Assembly (NCBI RefSeq): GCF_000987835.1
Contig: NZ_CP011308.1
Location: forward strand, 1 to 64,000
DNA from: Sulfurovum lithotrophicum
GTDB taxonomy: Bacteria; Campylobacterota; Campylobacteria; Campylobacterales; Sulfurovaceae
DNA: 64,000 bases
Reading direction: 5' to 3'
The notes beneath the pieces are model-generated. The model searched no databases. It saw only the letters and a list, made by a program, of their open reading frames with translations, and was not told the DNA's origin. The translations under genes and the position numbers were made by a program. Below are positions 9,804 through 17,753 of the stretch, in pieces. The first letter of the stretch is position 1. Each line of letters starts with the position of its first letter.

Positions 9804-10766
9804 TTATTTTACAATTGTATCCAAATACAAGTTAACAATCTTCTCATCCACCTTCGAGATCGCCAGTTTTCCTATCTTCTCCGGTGTGAAATAATATTCC
9901 TGTTCAGGGCTGCTTTCAAAGTAGAGATAAACTCTGCACTTTAGTTTGAAATGGGTATAGGCATGAGATACCTCTCCAATGTATTCGGCTGCGCAGGGAG
10001 GTATTTCGACACTTTCAAATCCCCAGAGCCCGTGCAGGAACTTTCCGCTTCTCTGCTGCAGGGAAAGCCTATCGTCGTCGAGGTAGATGACAATGTTCTC
10101 TTCCCGTACCGGTACAGTTTTCTTCTTCTTGAGTGGATAGTACTCAGGATTGTTTTTTCCTTTGCAGATATTTTCAAGAGGACAGCGATTGCATTTGGGA
10201 TCTTTGGGCAGGCAGAGCGTCGCACCGATATCCATCATCGCCTGATTGTAATCAAAAGGATTTTCTTTATCGACCATAGAATAGGCGATTTTCCAGAGTC
10301 TCTTCTCATCAGGAGTACGAAGCCTGTGCAGACGGCAGAGAATACGTTTGACGTTGGCTTCCATGACGGGTACAGGCTGGCCAAAAGCAAAAGCGGCAAT
10401 GGCATGTGCCGTATTTTTTCCTATACCTGGCAGTGCCATGAGTCTGTCGATACTGTCAGGAATTTCCTCTATAAGTCCGGCAGTTTTGTGCAGGTTCTTA
10501 GCCCGGTTGTAATAGCCAAGCCCCTCCCACTGTTTCAGTACATCATCCAGAGCTGCACTGCCCAGTGAATGCATGGTGGGAAACGCTTCAAGAAAAGGAA
10601 AATAATAGCGCTCAAGCACGGTTTTCACCTGGGTCTGCTGCAGCATGACCTCACTGAGGTAAATGTGGTAGGGATCGGAGGTGGAACGCCAGGGAAGATC
10701 GGTTCTTCCTTTTGTTTTATACCATTCTTGTATCTTTGTGTGAGTGCTTTTTAGAGTCGGATTCAT
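9804..10766 (-). CDS. mutY: A/G-specific adenine glycosylase MutY
   Basis: MutY removes adenine mispaired with 8-oxoguanine. The 320-residue protein has the conserved LSEVMLQQTQV helix with the catalytic Glu, the HhH motif LPGIGKNTAHAI, a [4Fe-4S] site with spacing C-X6-C-X2-C-X5-C (CLPKDPKCNRCPLENIC) and a C-terminal NUDIX-like domain for 8-oxoG recognition. Oddly, where E. coli has Asp138 in ILDGNVKR, this protein reads VMEANVKR, so the catalytic Asp is replaced by Glu; the codon is GAA. The start is ATG at 10766, divergent from tig. Confidence 0.92.
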   Translation of the reverse strand: MNPTLKSTHTKIQEWYKTKGRTDLPWRSTSDPYHIYLSEVMLQQTQVKTVLERYYFPFLEAFPTMHSLGSAALDDVLKQWEGLGYYNRAKNLHKTAGLIEEIPDSIDRLMALPGIGKNTAHAIAAFAFGQPVPVMEANVKRILCRLHRLRTPDEKRLWKIAYSMVDKENPFDYNQAMMDIGATLCLPKDPKCNRCPLENICKGKNNPEYYPLKKKKTVPVREENIVIYLDDDRLSLQQRSGKFLHGLWGFESVEIPPCAAEYIGEVSHAYTHFKLKCRVYLYFESSPEQEYYFTPEKIGKLAISKVDEKIVNLYLDTIVK

Positions 10767-10842
10767 GGGCGGATTATAGCCTATATTCGTTTTTTATCAA
10801 ATTTTAGATAAAATCACGCAATTTATATACTAAAGGATTGTA

Positions 10843-12135
10843 GTGAAAGTGACAGCAAAGAAGATTGACGATGCCAATGTGGCGGTTCAGGGCAACATTG
10901 AGAACAAGGTAGTTGAAGCGAATATCGACAGACTTGCAAAAGAAGCCGGAAAGCAAATGAAAGTCGACGGTTTCAGAAAAGGAAAGGTACCTCCGCATGT
11001 TGTAAAAAAGCTGCATGGAGAGAAGCTTCAGCAGGATGCCGAGGGTGATGCGCTCAGATCACTTATTGATCTTGGGGTGAAAGAAGCCGGCATCAATGCA
11101 GCAGATATTCTCGGTGAACCGATCTTCAAGAAGTATGATAAAAATGATAACGGTATCGAAGTGGAAATGGAGATCTCTTTGAGACCGACTGTTGAAGCTG
11201 AAGGGTATGAGAAGGCGGTGCCTGCTTTTGAAAAACCGGAAGTCACGGAGCAAGAGATAGAAGAGAAACTCGAAGAGGTCGCTGCACAGCAGGCGCCTTA
11301 CGAGAAGATCAAAAGAAAGAGAATGGTAAGAGACGGCGACATGGTGGTCATCGATTTTGAAGGATTCATTGACGATGAGCCATTCGAAGGCGGCAAAGCG
11401 GAGAAGTTCAGCCTCAAGATCGGTTCGGGACAGTTCATCCCGGGCTTTGAAGAGCAGATCATTGGTATGAAGTATGATGAAGAAAAAGATATCGTTGTGA
11501 CTTTCCCGGAAGAATACCAGTCAGCAGACCTGGCAGGAAAAGAAGCTACATTCAAAGTCAAGCTTCACGAAATTCAGGAGCAGGTACCTGCCGAGCTGAA
11601 TGATGAACTGGCGCAGAAACTGCTTCAGGATGAAAAAGCGACACTCGATACACTCAAAGAGAAGCTCAAAGAGCAGATTGAAAGAGAAAAAGTCTCTAAA
11701 CTTTATAATGAAGAACTCAAGCCAAAGCTCATTGAAGCACTGGTAGCACACTTTGATTTCGCGCTTCCGAACAACATCGTTGAGCAGGAGATCGATGCGA
11801 AGATCAATGCCAAAGCAAGAGAGATGAGTGAAGAGGAAATCAATGAATTCAAAGAGAATCCTGAAAAAGTTGAAGCACTCCGTGAAGAGGTAAGAAAAGA
11901 GGCTGAAAACTCAGTCAAAGCGACATTTATCGTGGATGCTCTTGCAAAAAAAGAGGAAGTAAATGTGGATGACCAGGAAGTATCACAGGCGATCTACTAC
12001 GAAGCGATGATGAGCGGACAGGATCCACAGCAGGTCATCAAGTACTACCAGGAGAATAATCTTCTTCCGGCAGTGAAAATGGGAATGATCGAAGACAAAC
12101 TCTTTGGCAAGCTTTTGGGCTTGGAAGAAAAATAA
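10843..12135 (+). CDS. tig: Trigger factor, ribosome-bound chaperone
   Basis: Trigger factor binds the ribosome exit tunnel and helps nascent proteins fold; it also has peptidyl-prolyl isomerase activity. The 430-residue protein has the N-terminal ribosome-binding domain with the GFRKGKVPPHVV signature, an FKBP domain (about 150-240, 'VIDFEGFIDDEPFEGG', 'SGQFIPGFEEQIIGM') and a long helical C-terminal domain. The start is GTG at 10843 with AAAGGA at 10832-10837. tig followed by clpP is a classic order. A REP-like palindrome follows four bases after the stop. Confidence 0.96.
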   Translation: MKVTAKKIDDANVAVQGNIENKVVEANIDRLAKEAGKQMKVDGFRKGKVPPHVVKKLHGEKLQQDAEGDALRSLIDLGVKEAGINAADILGEPIFKKYDKNDNGIEVEMEISLRPTVEAEGYEKAVPAFEKPEVTEQEIEEKLEEVAAQQAPYEKIKRKRMVRDGDMVVIDFEGFIDDEPFEGGKAEKFSLKIGSGQFIPGFEEQIIGMKYDEEKDIVVTFPEEYQSADLAGKEATFKVKLHEIQEQVPAELNDELAQKLLQDEKATLDTLKEKLKEQIEREKVSKLYNEELKPKLIEALVAHFDFALPNNIVEQEIDAKINAKAREMSEEEINEFKENPEKVEALREEVRKEAENSVKATFIVDALAKKEEVNVDDQEVSQAIYYEAMMSGQDPQQVIKYYQENNLLPAVKMGMIEDKLFGKLLGLEEK

Positions 12136-12139
12136 TCCT

Positions 12140-12161
12140 GTAGGGTGCGTAGATACGCACC
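12140..12161 (+). repeat. REP-like palindrome (GTAG head), copy a
   Basis: GTAG at 12140-12143 leads into the perfect stem GGTGCGTA (12144-12151) and TACGCACC (12154-12161). It lies four bases after the tig stop. The GTAG tetranucleotide in front of a GC-rich palindrome is the signature of REP elements linked to RAYT transposases. Five further copies occur in the window. Confidence 0.7.
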
Positions 12162-12254
12162 TTATATCCATTAACTTTTTTAATGTATATTTGAGTTGAG
12201 TAGACCGGGTAAACAATCCATTTAACTATATATTAAAATACTAAAAGGTAAAAA

Positions 12255-12842
12255 ATGAGCTATATTCCATATGTTGTAGAACAGACCGGCAGGGGTGAAA
12301 GATCGTACGATATCTATTCACGTCTCCTGAAAGACCGTATTATTATGCTGAGCGGCGAGGTAAATGATCAGGTTGCTTCTTCCATTGTGGCGCAGCTGCT
12401 TTTCCTTGAAGCACAGGATCCTGATAAAGATATCTACTTCTATATCAACTCTCCGGGCGGTGTGATCACATCTGGACTTAGTATGTTTGATACGATGAAC
12501 TATATCAAACCCGATATCGTTACGATCTGTATAGGGCAGGCAGCTTCCATGGGTGCTTTTCTGCTTGCGTCCGGGACCAAAGGGAAGCGTTATGCCCTGC
12601 CGCATGCACGTATCATGATCCACCAGCCTTCAGGCGGAGCGCAGGGACAATCGACAGACATCCAGATCCAGGCGCAAGAGATACAGAGACTCAAAGATAC
12701 GCTCAATGAGATTATGGCGGAGAAGACAGGCAAAACAGCCAAAAGAATAGAAAAAGATACCGAAAGGGATAACTTTATGTCATCCAAAGAAGCGGTTGAG
12801 TACGGGCTCATTGACAAAGTGCTTACCAAATCGTTCAATTAG
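12255..12842 (+). CDS. clpP: ATP-dependent Clp protease proteolytic subunit
   Basis: ClpP is the barrel-shaped serine protease that degrades substrates fed by ClpX or ClpA. The catalytic triad is complete: Ser98 in QAASMGAF, His123 in [10 protein letters not shown] and Asp172 in ERDNFMS. At 195 residues the length is normal, and AAAAGGT precedes the ATG. It sits between tig and def, with the def ATG only eight bases after its stop, so the genes form a protein-maturation and quality-control cluster. Confidence 0.97.
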   Translation: MSYIPYVVEQTGRGERSYDIYSRLLKDRIIMLSGEVNDQVASSIVAQLLFLEAQDPDKDIYFYINSPGGVITSGLSMFDTMNYIKPDIVTICIGQAASMGAFLLASGTKGKRYALPHARIMIHQPSGGAQGQSTDIQIQAQEIQRLKDTLNEIMAEKTGKTAKRIEKDTERDNFMSSKEAVEYGLIDKVLTKSFN

Positions 12843-12850
12843 GGTCTTTC

Positions 12851-13372
12851 ATGATCAGAGAGATAGTCATTTATCCGGACAAACGTCTGAAAAAGGTATC
12901 CAGAGAGGTTGAGACTTTCGATGCTTCCCTGCATGAACTGCTGGACGATATGTACGATACGATGGTTGCCAGAAACGGTGTAGGACTGGCTGCCATTCAG
13001 GTAGGGGTCGATCTGCGTGCGCTCATTATCAATGTACCTCTGGAAAAAGAGGAGGGGGAACATGACCAGCCTAAAGAGAATACACTTGAAATGATCAATC
13101 CCGTTATCATTGAGATAGATGGAAAAGAGAAGTTCCAGGAGGGTTGCCTCTCCGTCCCAGGTGTCTATGAAGATGTGGAACGTGCTAAACATGTCAGAGT
13201 AGAGTACTATGACAGACACGGCGAAAAACATATTATAGAAGATGACGATTTTCTCGCCATTGCGATGCAGCATGAGATCGACCATCTCGACGGGAAAGTG
13301 TTTATAGAAAAACTTTCTTTCCTGAAAAGAAAGAAATTTGAAAAAGAGTGGGCTAAAAGACAGAAGGCATAA
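12851..13372 (+). CDS. def: Peptide deformylase
   Basis: Def removes the formyl group from the initiator methionine of new proteins. The three deformylase motifs are intact: NGVGLAAIQVG, EGCLSVPG with the metal-binding Cys, and MQHEIDHLDG with the two metal His residues and the catalytic Glu. At 173 residues the length is typical. AGGG at 12841-12844 serves as the ribosome site. It is placed directly after clpP and probably co-transcribed with it; comM downstream has its own conserved upstream element. Confidence 0.97.
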   Translation: MIREIVIYPDKRLKKVSREVETFDASLHELLDDMYDTMVARNGVGLAAIQVGVDLRALIINVPLEKEEGEHDQPKENTLEMINPVIIEIDGKEKFQEGCLSVPGVYEDVERAKHVRVEYYDRHGEKHIIEDDDFLAIAMQHEIDHLDGKVFIEKLSFLKRKKFEKEWAKRQKA

Positions 13373-13396
13373 TAGCCCCTGGTCAACATAAAATCA

Positions 13397-13421
13397 AAAA
13401 TATGACAATATGACATATTTT
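13397..13421 (+). promoter_or_regulatory. 25-base palindrome upstream of comM, shared with recQ
   Basis: AAAATATG (13397-13404) and CATATTTT (13414-13421) are perfect inverted arms around a 9-base spacer. The centre follows TATGNCANTNTGNCATA. The same palindrome with the same spacer length stands 36 bases before recQ (55993-56017); here it is 35 bases before comM. It is a candidate operator for an unidentified dimeric regulator. Confidence 0.65.
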
Positions 13422-13442
13422 AAATCTCCAGTGCCTCTTTAT

Positions 13443-13454
13443 GTCACACTGTCA
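13443..13454 (+). promoter_or_regulatory. GTYACACTGYCA element two bases before the comM ATG
   Basis: GTCACACTGTCA ends two bases before the comM start. recQ has GTTACACTGCCA in exactly the same position. Neither gene has a Shine-Dalgarno sequence there. It may be a start-site or translation-initiation element belonging to the same control unit as the upstream palindrome. Confidence 0.5.
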
Positions 13455-13456
13455 CT

Positions 13457-15043
13457 ATGAATGCAAAAACGCATAGTGGTAATCTTCCACCAAAAACGGG
13501 AAAAGTCAAAGTTAAAGAGAAACAGCCGGCCATTGTCAATCACCTGACTTGTGCTACACTGGAGGGTGTGAATGCAAAGGTGATAGAAGTTGAAGCTACA
13601 TTTACAAAGGGATTGCCCGGTTTTTCCGTGGTCGGTCTGGCTTCCAGTGATATTCAGGAGGCGAAAGAGCGTGTCAAGTCCGCACTGCTTACCAACGAAT
13701 TTGTGTTTCCTCCTTTAAAAATAACGATCAATCTTTCACCAAGCGATATCAAGAAGAACGGCACCCATTTTGATCTCTCTCTTGCCCTGCTTGTCGCACT
13801 GAACAAAAAGGCTTTTGAGGAAGAGGGGCTTTTTGTCTTTGGAGAGCTGGGACTGGACGGCCGTGTGAAGAGTTCTTCCATGCTCTTCCCTCTGATTCTT
13901 TCACTCAAAGAGCAGGGGCTTATCAAAAGGGCGATCGTTCCCAAAGAATCCATAAGCTATCTGTGCCATATTTCCGGAGTAGATTTCATCGCTGTAGAAA
14001 CACTTTCCGAAGCTATTTCTCTGCTGAAAATGGGTGAGTTCAAAGCCAATGTCGAACAGTTCTCCTATGATGCCAAAAGTATTGAGATAGCCGGTATAGA
14101 CTATTTTTACGAAGAGCGATACGAGAGTGATTTTGCCGAAGTCAAAGGGCAGATGGTTGCCAAGCGGGCTGCGATGATCGCGGCTGCAGGCATGCACAAC
14201 TTCTTTATGGAAGGTAATCCCGGCTGCGGTAAAAGTATGATCGCCAAACGATTGAAAGACATACTGCCTCCACTGTATGAAGAAGAATTGCTTTCCATCG
14301 CAAAACATCAGTTCCTCGACGGACAGACCCCCAACTTTAAAGCGATACGCCCTATGCGATCTCCGCACCATACTGCTACCTCTGCTTCTATTTTTGGAGG
14401 CGGTTCCGGACAGGCAAAGATCGGTGAAGTGGCCTTGGCCAATTACGGTATACTTTTTTTCGATGAGATCCCCCACTTTTCCAAAAACGTACTTGAAGCG
14501 ATGAGGGAACCCCTGCAGGACAAGAAGGTACACATAGCCAGAGTCAATGCAAAGATAGAGTACCAGGCGGATATCATGTTTGTTGCGGCACAGAATCCCT
14601 GCCCCTGTGGGAACCTGCTTTCCAAGACAAAAGCCTGTCGATGTTCCGAGGTGGAGATCAAACGCTACCAGAACAGACTCTCCGATCCTTTTCTTGACCG
14701 TATCGATCTCTTTGTGGTAATGCAGGAGGTTGATGCTGATGACAAAGGTGATGTTACTTCCAAAGCGATGCATGAAGTGGTCATTGAGGCATTCAAGAAG
14801 CAGAAGGAGCGGGGACAGCAGAGATTGAATGGAAAACTGGCTGAGGATGAGATAGAACGTTATTGTCTGCTGAACGAGGCGGCAGGAAAGATACTTGAAG
14901 GTGCTATCAGTAAATTTGGGCTCTCGCATAGAAGTATTGCATCAGTAAAAAAAATAGGACGCACCATAGCCGATATCAATGGGCATGAGAAGATAGAGAA
15001 GAAAGATATACTTGAAGCGCTGAGTTACAGACGCCGGAAATAG
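13457..15043 (+). CDS. comM: ComM/YifB family Mg-chelatase-like AAA+ ATPase
   Basis: ComM is a hexameric helicase that promotes branch migration when donor DNA is integrated during natural transformation. The 528-residue protein has an N-terminal Lon-protease-like domain ('LPGFSVVGLASSDIQEAKERV'), then the AAA+ core with Walker A EGNPGCGKSM and Walker B 'GILFFDEIPHF', a cysteine cluster 'NPCPCGNLLSKTKACRC', and a C-terminal lid. It carries about 25 extra residues before the usual family start; no clear alternative start has a ribosome site, and the ATG used here is supported by the element shared with recQ. A REP-like palindrome follows the stop. Confidence 0.93.
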   Translation: MNAKTHSGNLPPKTGKVKVKEKQPAIVNHLTCATLEGVNAKVIEVEATFTKGLPGFSVVGLASSDIQEAKERVKSALLTNEFVFPPLKITINLSPSDIKKNGTHFDLSLALLVALNKKAFEEEGLFVFGELGLDGRVKSSSMLFPLILSLKEQGLIKRAIVPKESISYLCHISGVDFIAVETLSEAISLLKMGEFKANVEQFSYDAKSIEIAGIDYFYEERYESDFAEVKGQMVAKRAAMIAAAGMHNFFMEGNPGCGKSMIAKRLKDILPPLYEEELLSIAKHQFLDGQTPNFKAIRPMRSPHHTATSASIFGGGSGQAKIGEVALANYGILFFDEIPHFSKNVLEAMREPLQDKKVHIARVNAKIEYQADIMFVAAQNPCPCGNLLSKTKACRCSEVEIKRYQNRLSDPFLDRIDLFVVMQEVDADDKGDVTSKAMHEVVIEAFKKQKERGQQRLNGKLAEDEIERYCLLNEAAGKILEGAISKFGLSHRSIASVKKIGRTIADINGHEKIEKKDILEALSYRRRK

Positions 15044-15058
15044 GATGATGTAGCAGGT

Positions 15059-15084
15059 GTAGGGTGCGTGATTACGCACCCTAC
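15059..15084. repeat. REP-like palindrome, copy b, between convergent genes
   Basis: GTAGGGTGCGT (15059-15069) and ACGCACCCTAC (15074-15084) form a perfect 11-base-pair stem with a 4-base loop. It starts 15 bases after the comM stop and ends five bases before the end of the convergent yeiH. It is the longest perfect stem of the family here and may also act as a bidirectional terminator, although it has no strong T-tract. Confidence 0.7.
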
Positions 15085-15089
15085 GTGTT

Positions 15090-16157
15090 TTAGAACACTT
15101 CTACGATCACTTTAGTGACGACAAATCCGCCAATCACGAGCCAGGCGAACATGCCCAGTGCTGTATAGACCGGTGCTAGCCCAAGCCCTTTGAACTTGGC
15201 AAAGATCGTCCCCATACCGAGTGCAGTCATTGCCATGGTAAGCAGGAAGGTATCGATCTGGTTGATGATGTCAACAAGGTTTTGTGGAAGCAGGTGTAGC
15301 GAGTTGAAACCGGCGACCATAATGAAGTAGACTGCAAACCATGGAATGACAAGTTTTGTTTTTCCGCTGTGCTCTCCGCCGCTTCTTTTCGCATCCCAGG
15401 CAAGATAGAGACCAAGTATGATGAGCATAGGTGCGATCATAATGACACGGGTCATTTTGACGATCACGGCTGCATCGGCCATCTCTTTTGGAGAGCCGGG
15501 CACAGAGGCGGGGACCGCGACTACCTGTGCCACTTCATGGATAGTACCGCCTGTATAGATACCGAATTCTCTTGCCGTCATATGCAGGAAACCTGTCGCA
15601 TGTTCGATAATACCGGTATAGAGCACTGGGTAGAGGAACATGGAGATCGTACCGAAGAGCACGACCATGGATACCGCAACGGCAGTTTTATATTCTTCAG
15701 CTTTCAGTACAGGTTCTGTTGCCAGAACGGCAGCAGCTCCACATACGGCAGCTCCGGATGCTGTCAGGATGGAAGTATCTTTTTCCATACCAAAGACCTT
15801 GTATCCCAGCCAGGAACCAAAAATAAGGGTAGTCGTCAGCATGGTCAGGGAGACGAAGAATCCATCCGGGCCGACGGCAATGATCTCCTGGAAAGTCAGA
15901 CGGAAACCGTAAAGCACGATGGCAAAACGAAGGATCTTTTTTGCCGAGAATGTAATGCCGCCATGCCATTCGACAGGTGTCTGGTTATGCAGGGTATTGG
16001 CATAAAAGATACCCATGACGATACCGATAACGAGAGGGGAAAGTCCCAGTGCCTTGACCGGTCCGAGACTGGCGATGTAGGTTGCTGCCGCAGCGAATAT
16101 GGCGACAAACAGGATACCGCTCAGGGTACCCTTACGATTTTCAGGAGAAAAAGCCAT
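15090..16157 (-). CDS. YeiH/UPF0324 family inner-membrane protein
   Basis: The family (PF03601) is annotated as putative sulfate exporters, but the transport substrate is not firmly established. The protein is 355 residues with about ten membrane segments and the conserved motifs 'LRFAIVLYGFRLTFQEI', 'ASGAAVCGAAAVLATEPV' and 'GGTIHEVAQVVA'. The ATG at 16157 is preferred because AAAGGATC precedes it; the frame also opens at a TTG at 16178. It is divergent from a LysR regulator, the same pairing as yeiH-yeiE in E. coli, which points to regulation by that neighbour. Confidence 0.85.
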   Translation of the reverse strand: MAFSPENRKGTLSGILFVAIFAAAATYIASLGPVKALGLSPLVIGIVMGIFYANTLHNQTPVEWHGGITFSAKKILRFAIVLYGFRLTFQEIIAVGPDGFFVSLTMLTTTLIFGSWLGYKVFGMEKDTSILTASGAAVCGAAAVLATEPVLKAEEYKTAVAVSMVVLFGTISMFLYPVLYTGIIEHATGFLHMTAREFGIYTGGTIHEVAQVVAVPASVPGSPKEMADAAVIVKMTRVIMIAPMLIILGLYLAWDAKRSGGEHSGKTKLVIPWFAVYFIMVAGFNSLHLLPQNLVDIINQIDTFLLTMAMTALGMGTIFAKFKGLGLAPVYTALGMFAWLVIGGFVVTKVIVEVF

Positions 16158-16280
16158 TTTGATCCTTTTTTTGTTCAAAAATATTGATAACTATTTTGGA
16201 ATTCTACTATAATTCTGATACAATATGCAAATCAATATAATACAGAAAGATAATAAATCTTTTAGAACAAAAGAGAGAAG
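16158..16280. promoter_or_regulatory. Divergent promoter region yeiH / lysR
   Basis: ATATTGAT at 16181-16188 and ATCAATAT at 16231-16238 are perfect inverted 8-mers that flank an AT-rich core with ACTATAAT. Such a region between a LysR gene and its divergent target is where the regulator normally binds. The exact operator cannot be assigned from one sequence. Confidence 0.4.
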
Positions 16281-17186
16281 ATGAAATTAACACTCAGACA
16301 GATGGAAATATTTCTCAATGTGGTCGCTTCCGGGCATCTGACCAATGTTGCCAAAGAAATGAACCTGAGCCAGTCGGCTATTTCTATGTCTATCAAGGAG
16401 ATGGAGAACATATTGGGACGTCCTGTTTTTGACAGGATCAACAAAAAGCTCGTGCTCAACGAAGTGGGGCGTGCATTGTACAAAGAGATCGATCCGATCT
16501 TCAAAAAACTCTCGGATATCGAGTATGAGTTCAAGAATTCGGAGAACAAAGGAATGATCCGTGTCGGAGCGAGTACCACGATCGTGGATTATTTGATGCC
16601 TTCGATCATCTGCAGCTATATGAGCTCCTATCCTGATGTCAAGATCACGCTCAAAGAAGGAAATACCAAAGAGATCGTTGAAATGATCAAGACTGGAACG
16701 ATCGATGTCGCTTTTGTGGAAGGGTTGGTGGATGGCCCGGAGATCATTAAAGAGAAGATCGGTGTGGATGAACTGGTAGTGGTCACCGCAAATAAAGAGC
16801 TGGCAAAACCCTGTTATATCGATGAACTTGCCGATATGCGATGGGTACTCAGGGAAGAGGGCTCAGGGACCAGAGAGGTTTTTCTCAACTACATCAAAGA
16901 CAAGGTCGACAACCTGAATATCTTCTTTGAACTTGGACATACGGAGTCAATTAAGAGTATTCTGATGAACCGGGAATGTTTTACCTGTATCTCCAAGATC
17001 TCGGTAAGGAATGAGATCCGCGAAGGAAAACTATTCCCTGTGCCGATCAAGAACTTTGACTGTAAACGGGATTTTCTTATGATATACCACAAGGACAAGT
17101 ACCACAGTACACTGTTCGAGAAATTCCTTTTCTTTTCCAGAAAGCTGATGATGCAGATGCTCGATGAGGAGCAGCGGCTTAAGTGA
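16281..17186 (+). CDS. LysR-family transcriptional regulator (YeiE-like by context)
   Basis: The 301-residue protein has an N-terminal winged helix-turn-helix ('LRQMEIFLNVVASGHLTNVA', 'LSQSAISMSIKEME', residues 3-45) and a C-terminal two-lobed effector-binding domain starting around 'GMIRVGASTTIVDYLMP'. The ATG follows AGAGAGAAG. It is divergent from yeiH with 123 bases between them, and most likely controls that gene and itself. The effector cannot be read from sequence; sulfur compounds are a guess from the partner gene. It meets the convergent mobA end to end with no gap. Confidence 0.9.
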   Translation: MKLTLRQMEIFLNVVASGHLTNVAKEMNLSQSAISMSIKEMENILGRPVFDRINKKLVLNEVGRALYKEIDPIFKKLSDIEYEFKNSENKGMIRVGASTTIVDYLMPSIICSYMSSYPDVKITLKEGNTKEIVEMIKTGTIDVAFVEGLVDGPEIIKEKIGVDELVVVTANKELAKPCYIDELADMRWVLREEGSGTREVFLNYIKDKVDNLNIFFELGHTESIKSILMNRECFTCISKISVRNEIREGKLFPVPIKNFDCKRDFLMIYHKDKYHSTLFEKFLFFSRKLMMQMLDEEQRLK

Positions 17187-17753
17187 TCAAATCTCCTTGA
17201 GCGCCTTTTCATATTCATGGGGATGGTTCAGGTTGGTAAATGGATCATTATCTTTAAATGCTACGAATTTACTCTTTGCTTCTTTCAGTAACTGTGTAAG
17301 CCGGTGCCTATTCTCTTGAAAATGCGTCTTGGCCAAAGGAAGCAGGGACCGTTTGTAAACACCGCAGAGAGGCTGCAGGCCGTCAGGACTCTGAGCGATC
17401 ACAGCATCTGTACCTTCTTTATTCTCTTCGAATAATTTTTCGATTACATTTTCGTCTACAAAAGGTGCATCGACACTCAATATAAATATCTCATCTGCAT
17501 CAAGTGTCTCGAAAATGGAAAGGATACCGGCAAGAGGGGAACTTACGTCATATCTGTCATAGATCAGTTCCGCCCTGAAGTCGAATTTGTCCTCTTTGGT
17601 AGAAATATAGACTTTTTCAAAGAGACCCTGCAGGCGTACGTACTGGTATTGTGCCAGCGAATTGTAATCGGCAAAGGGAAGCAGGGCTTTGTCCCGACCC
17701 ATACGCGAACTTTTACCTCCTGCAAAGATTACGGCGGGGATTTTGCATTTCAT
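17187..17753 (-). CDS. mobA: Molybdenum cofactor guanylyltransferase MobA
   Basis: MobA attaches GMP to molybdopterin to make the guanine dinucleotide cofactor used by periplasmic reductases and formate dehydrogenases. The 188-residue protein has the signature 'AVIFAGGKSSRMGRDKALLPF' broken across the N-terminus, the 'SPLAGILSIFE' loop, and 'FILSVDAPFVDENVI' with the metal Asp. The ATG at 17753 overlaps the stop codon of the upstream MFS gene (ATGA overlap), which supports this start over the longer frame. The context shows a co-transcribed string of unrelated inner- and outer-membrane genes. Confidence 0.92.
   Translation of the reverse strand: MKCKIPAVIFAGGKSSRMGRDKALLPFADYNSLAQYQYVRLQGLFEKVYISTKEDKFDFRAELIYDRYDVSSPLAGILSIFETLDADEIFILSVDAPFVDENVIEKLFEENKEGTDAVIAQSPDGLQPLCGVYKRSLLPLAKTHFQENRHRLTQLLKEAKSKFVAFKDNDPFTNLNHPHEYEKALKEI

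Noticed and set aside
13901-14929. 342-codon minus-strand frame opposite comM
   Set aside because: Shadow of the intact comM gene; no motif and composition unlike the surrounding proteins.
15369-16187. 272-codon plus-strand frame opposite yeiH
   Set aside because: Cys/His/Asp-rich reverse image of a membrane-protein gene; no start signal or domain.
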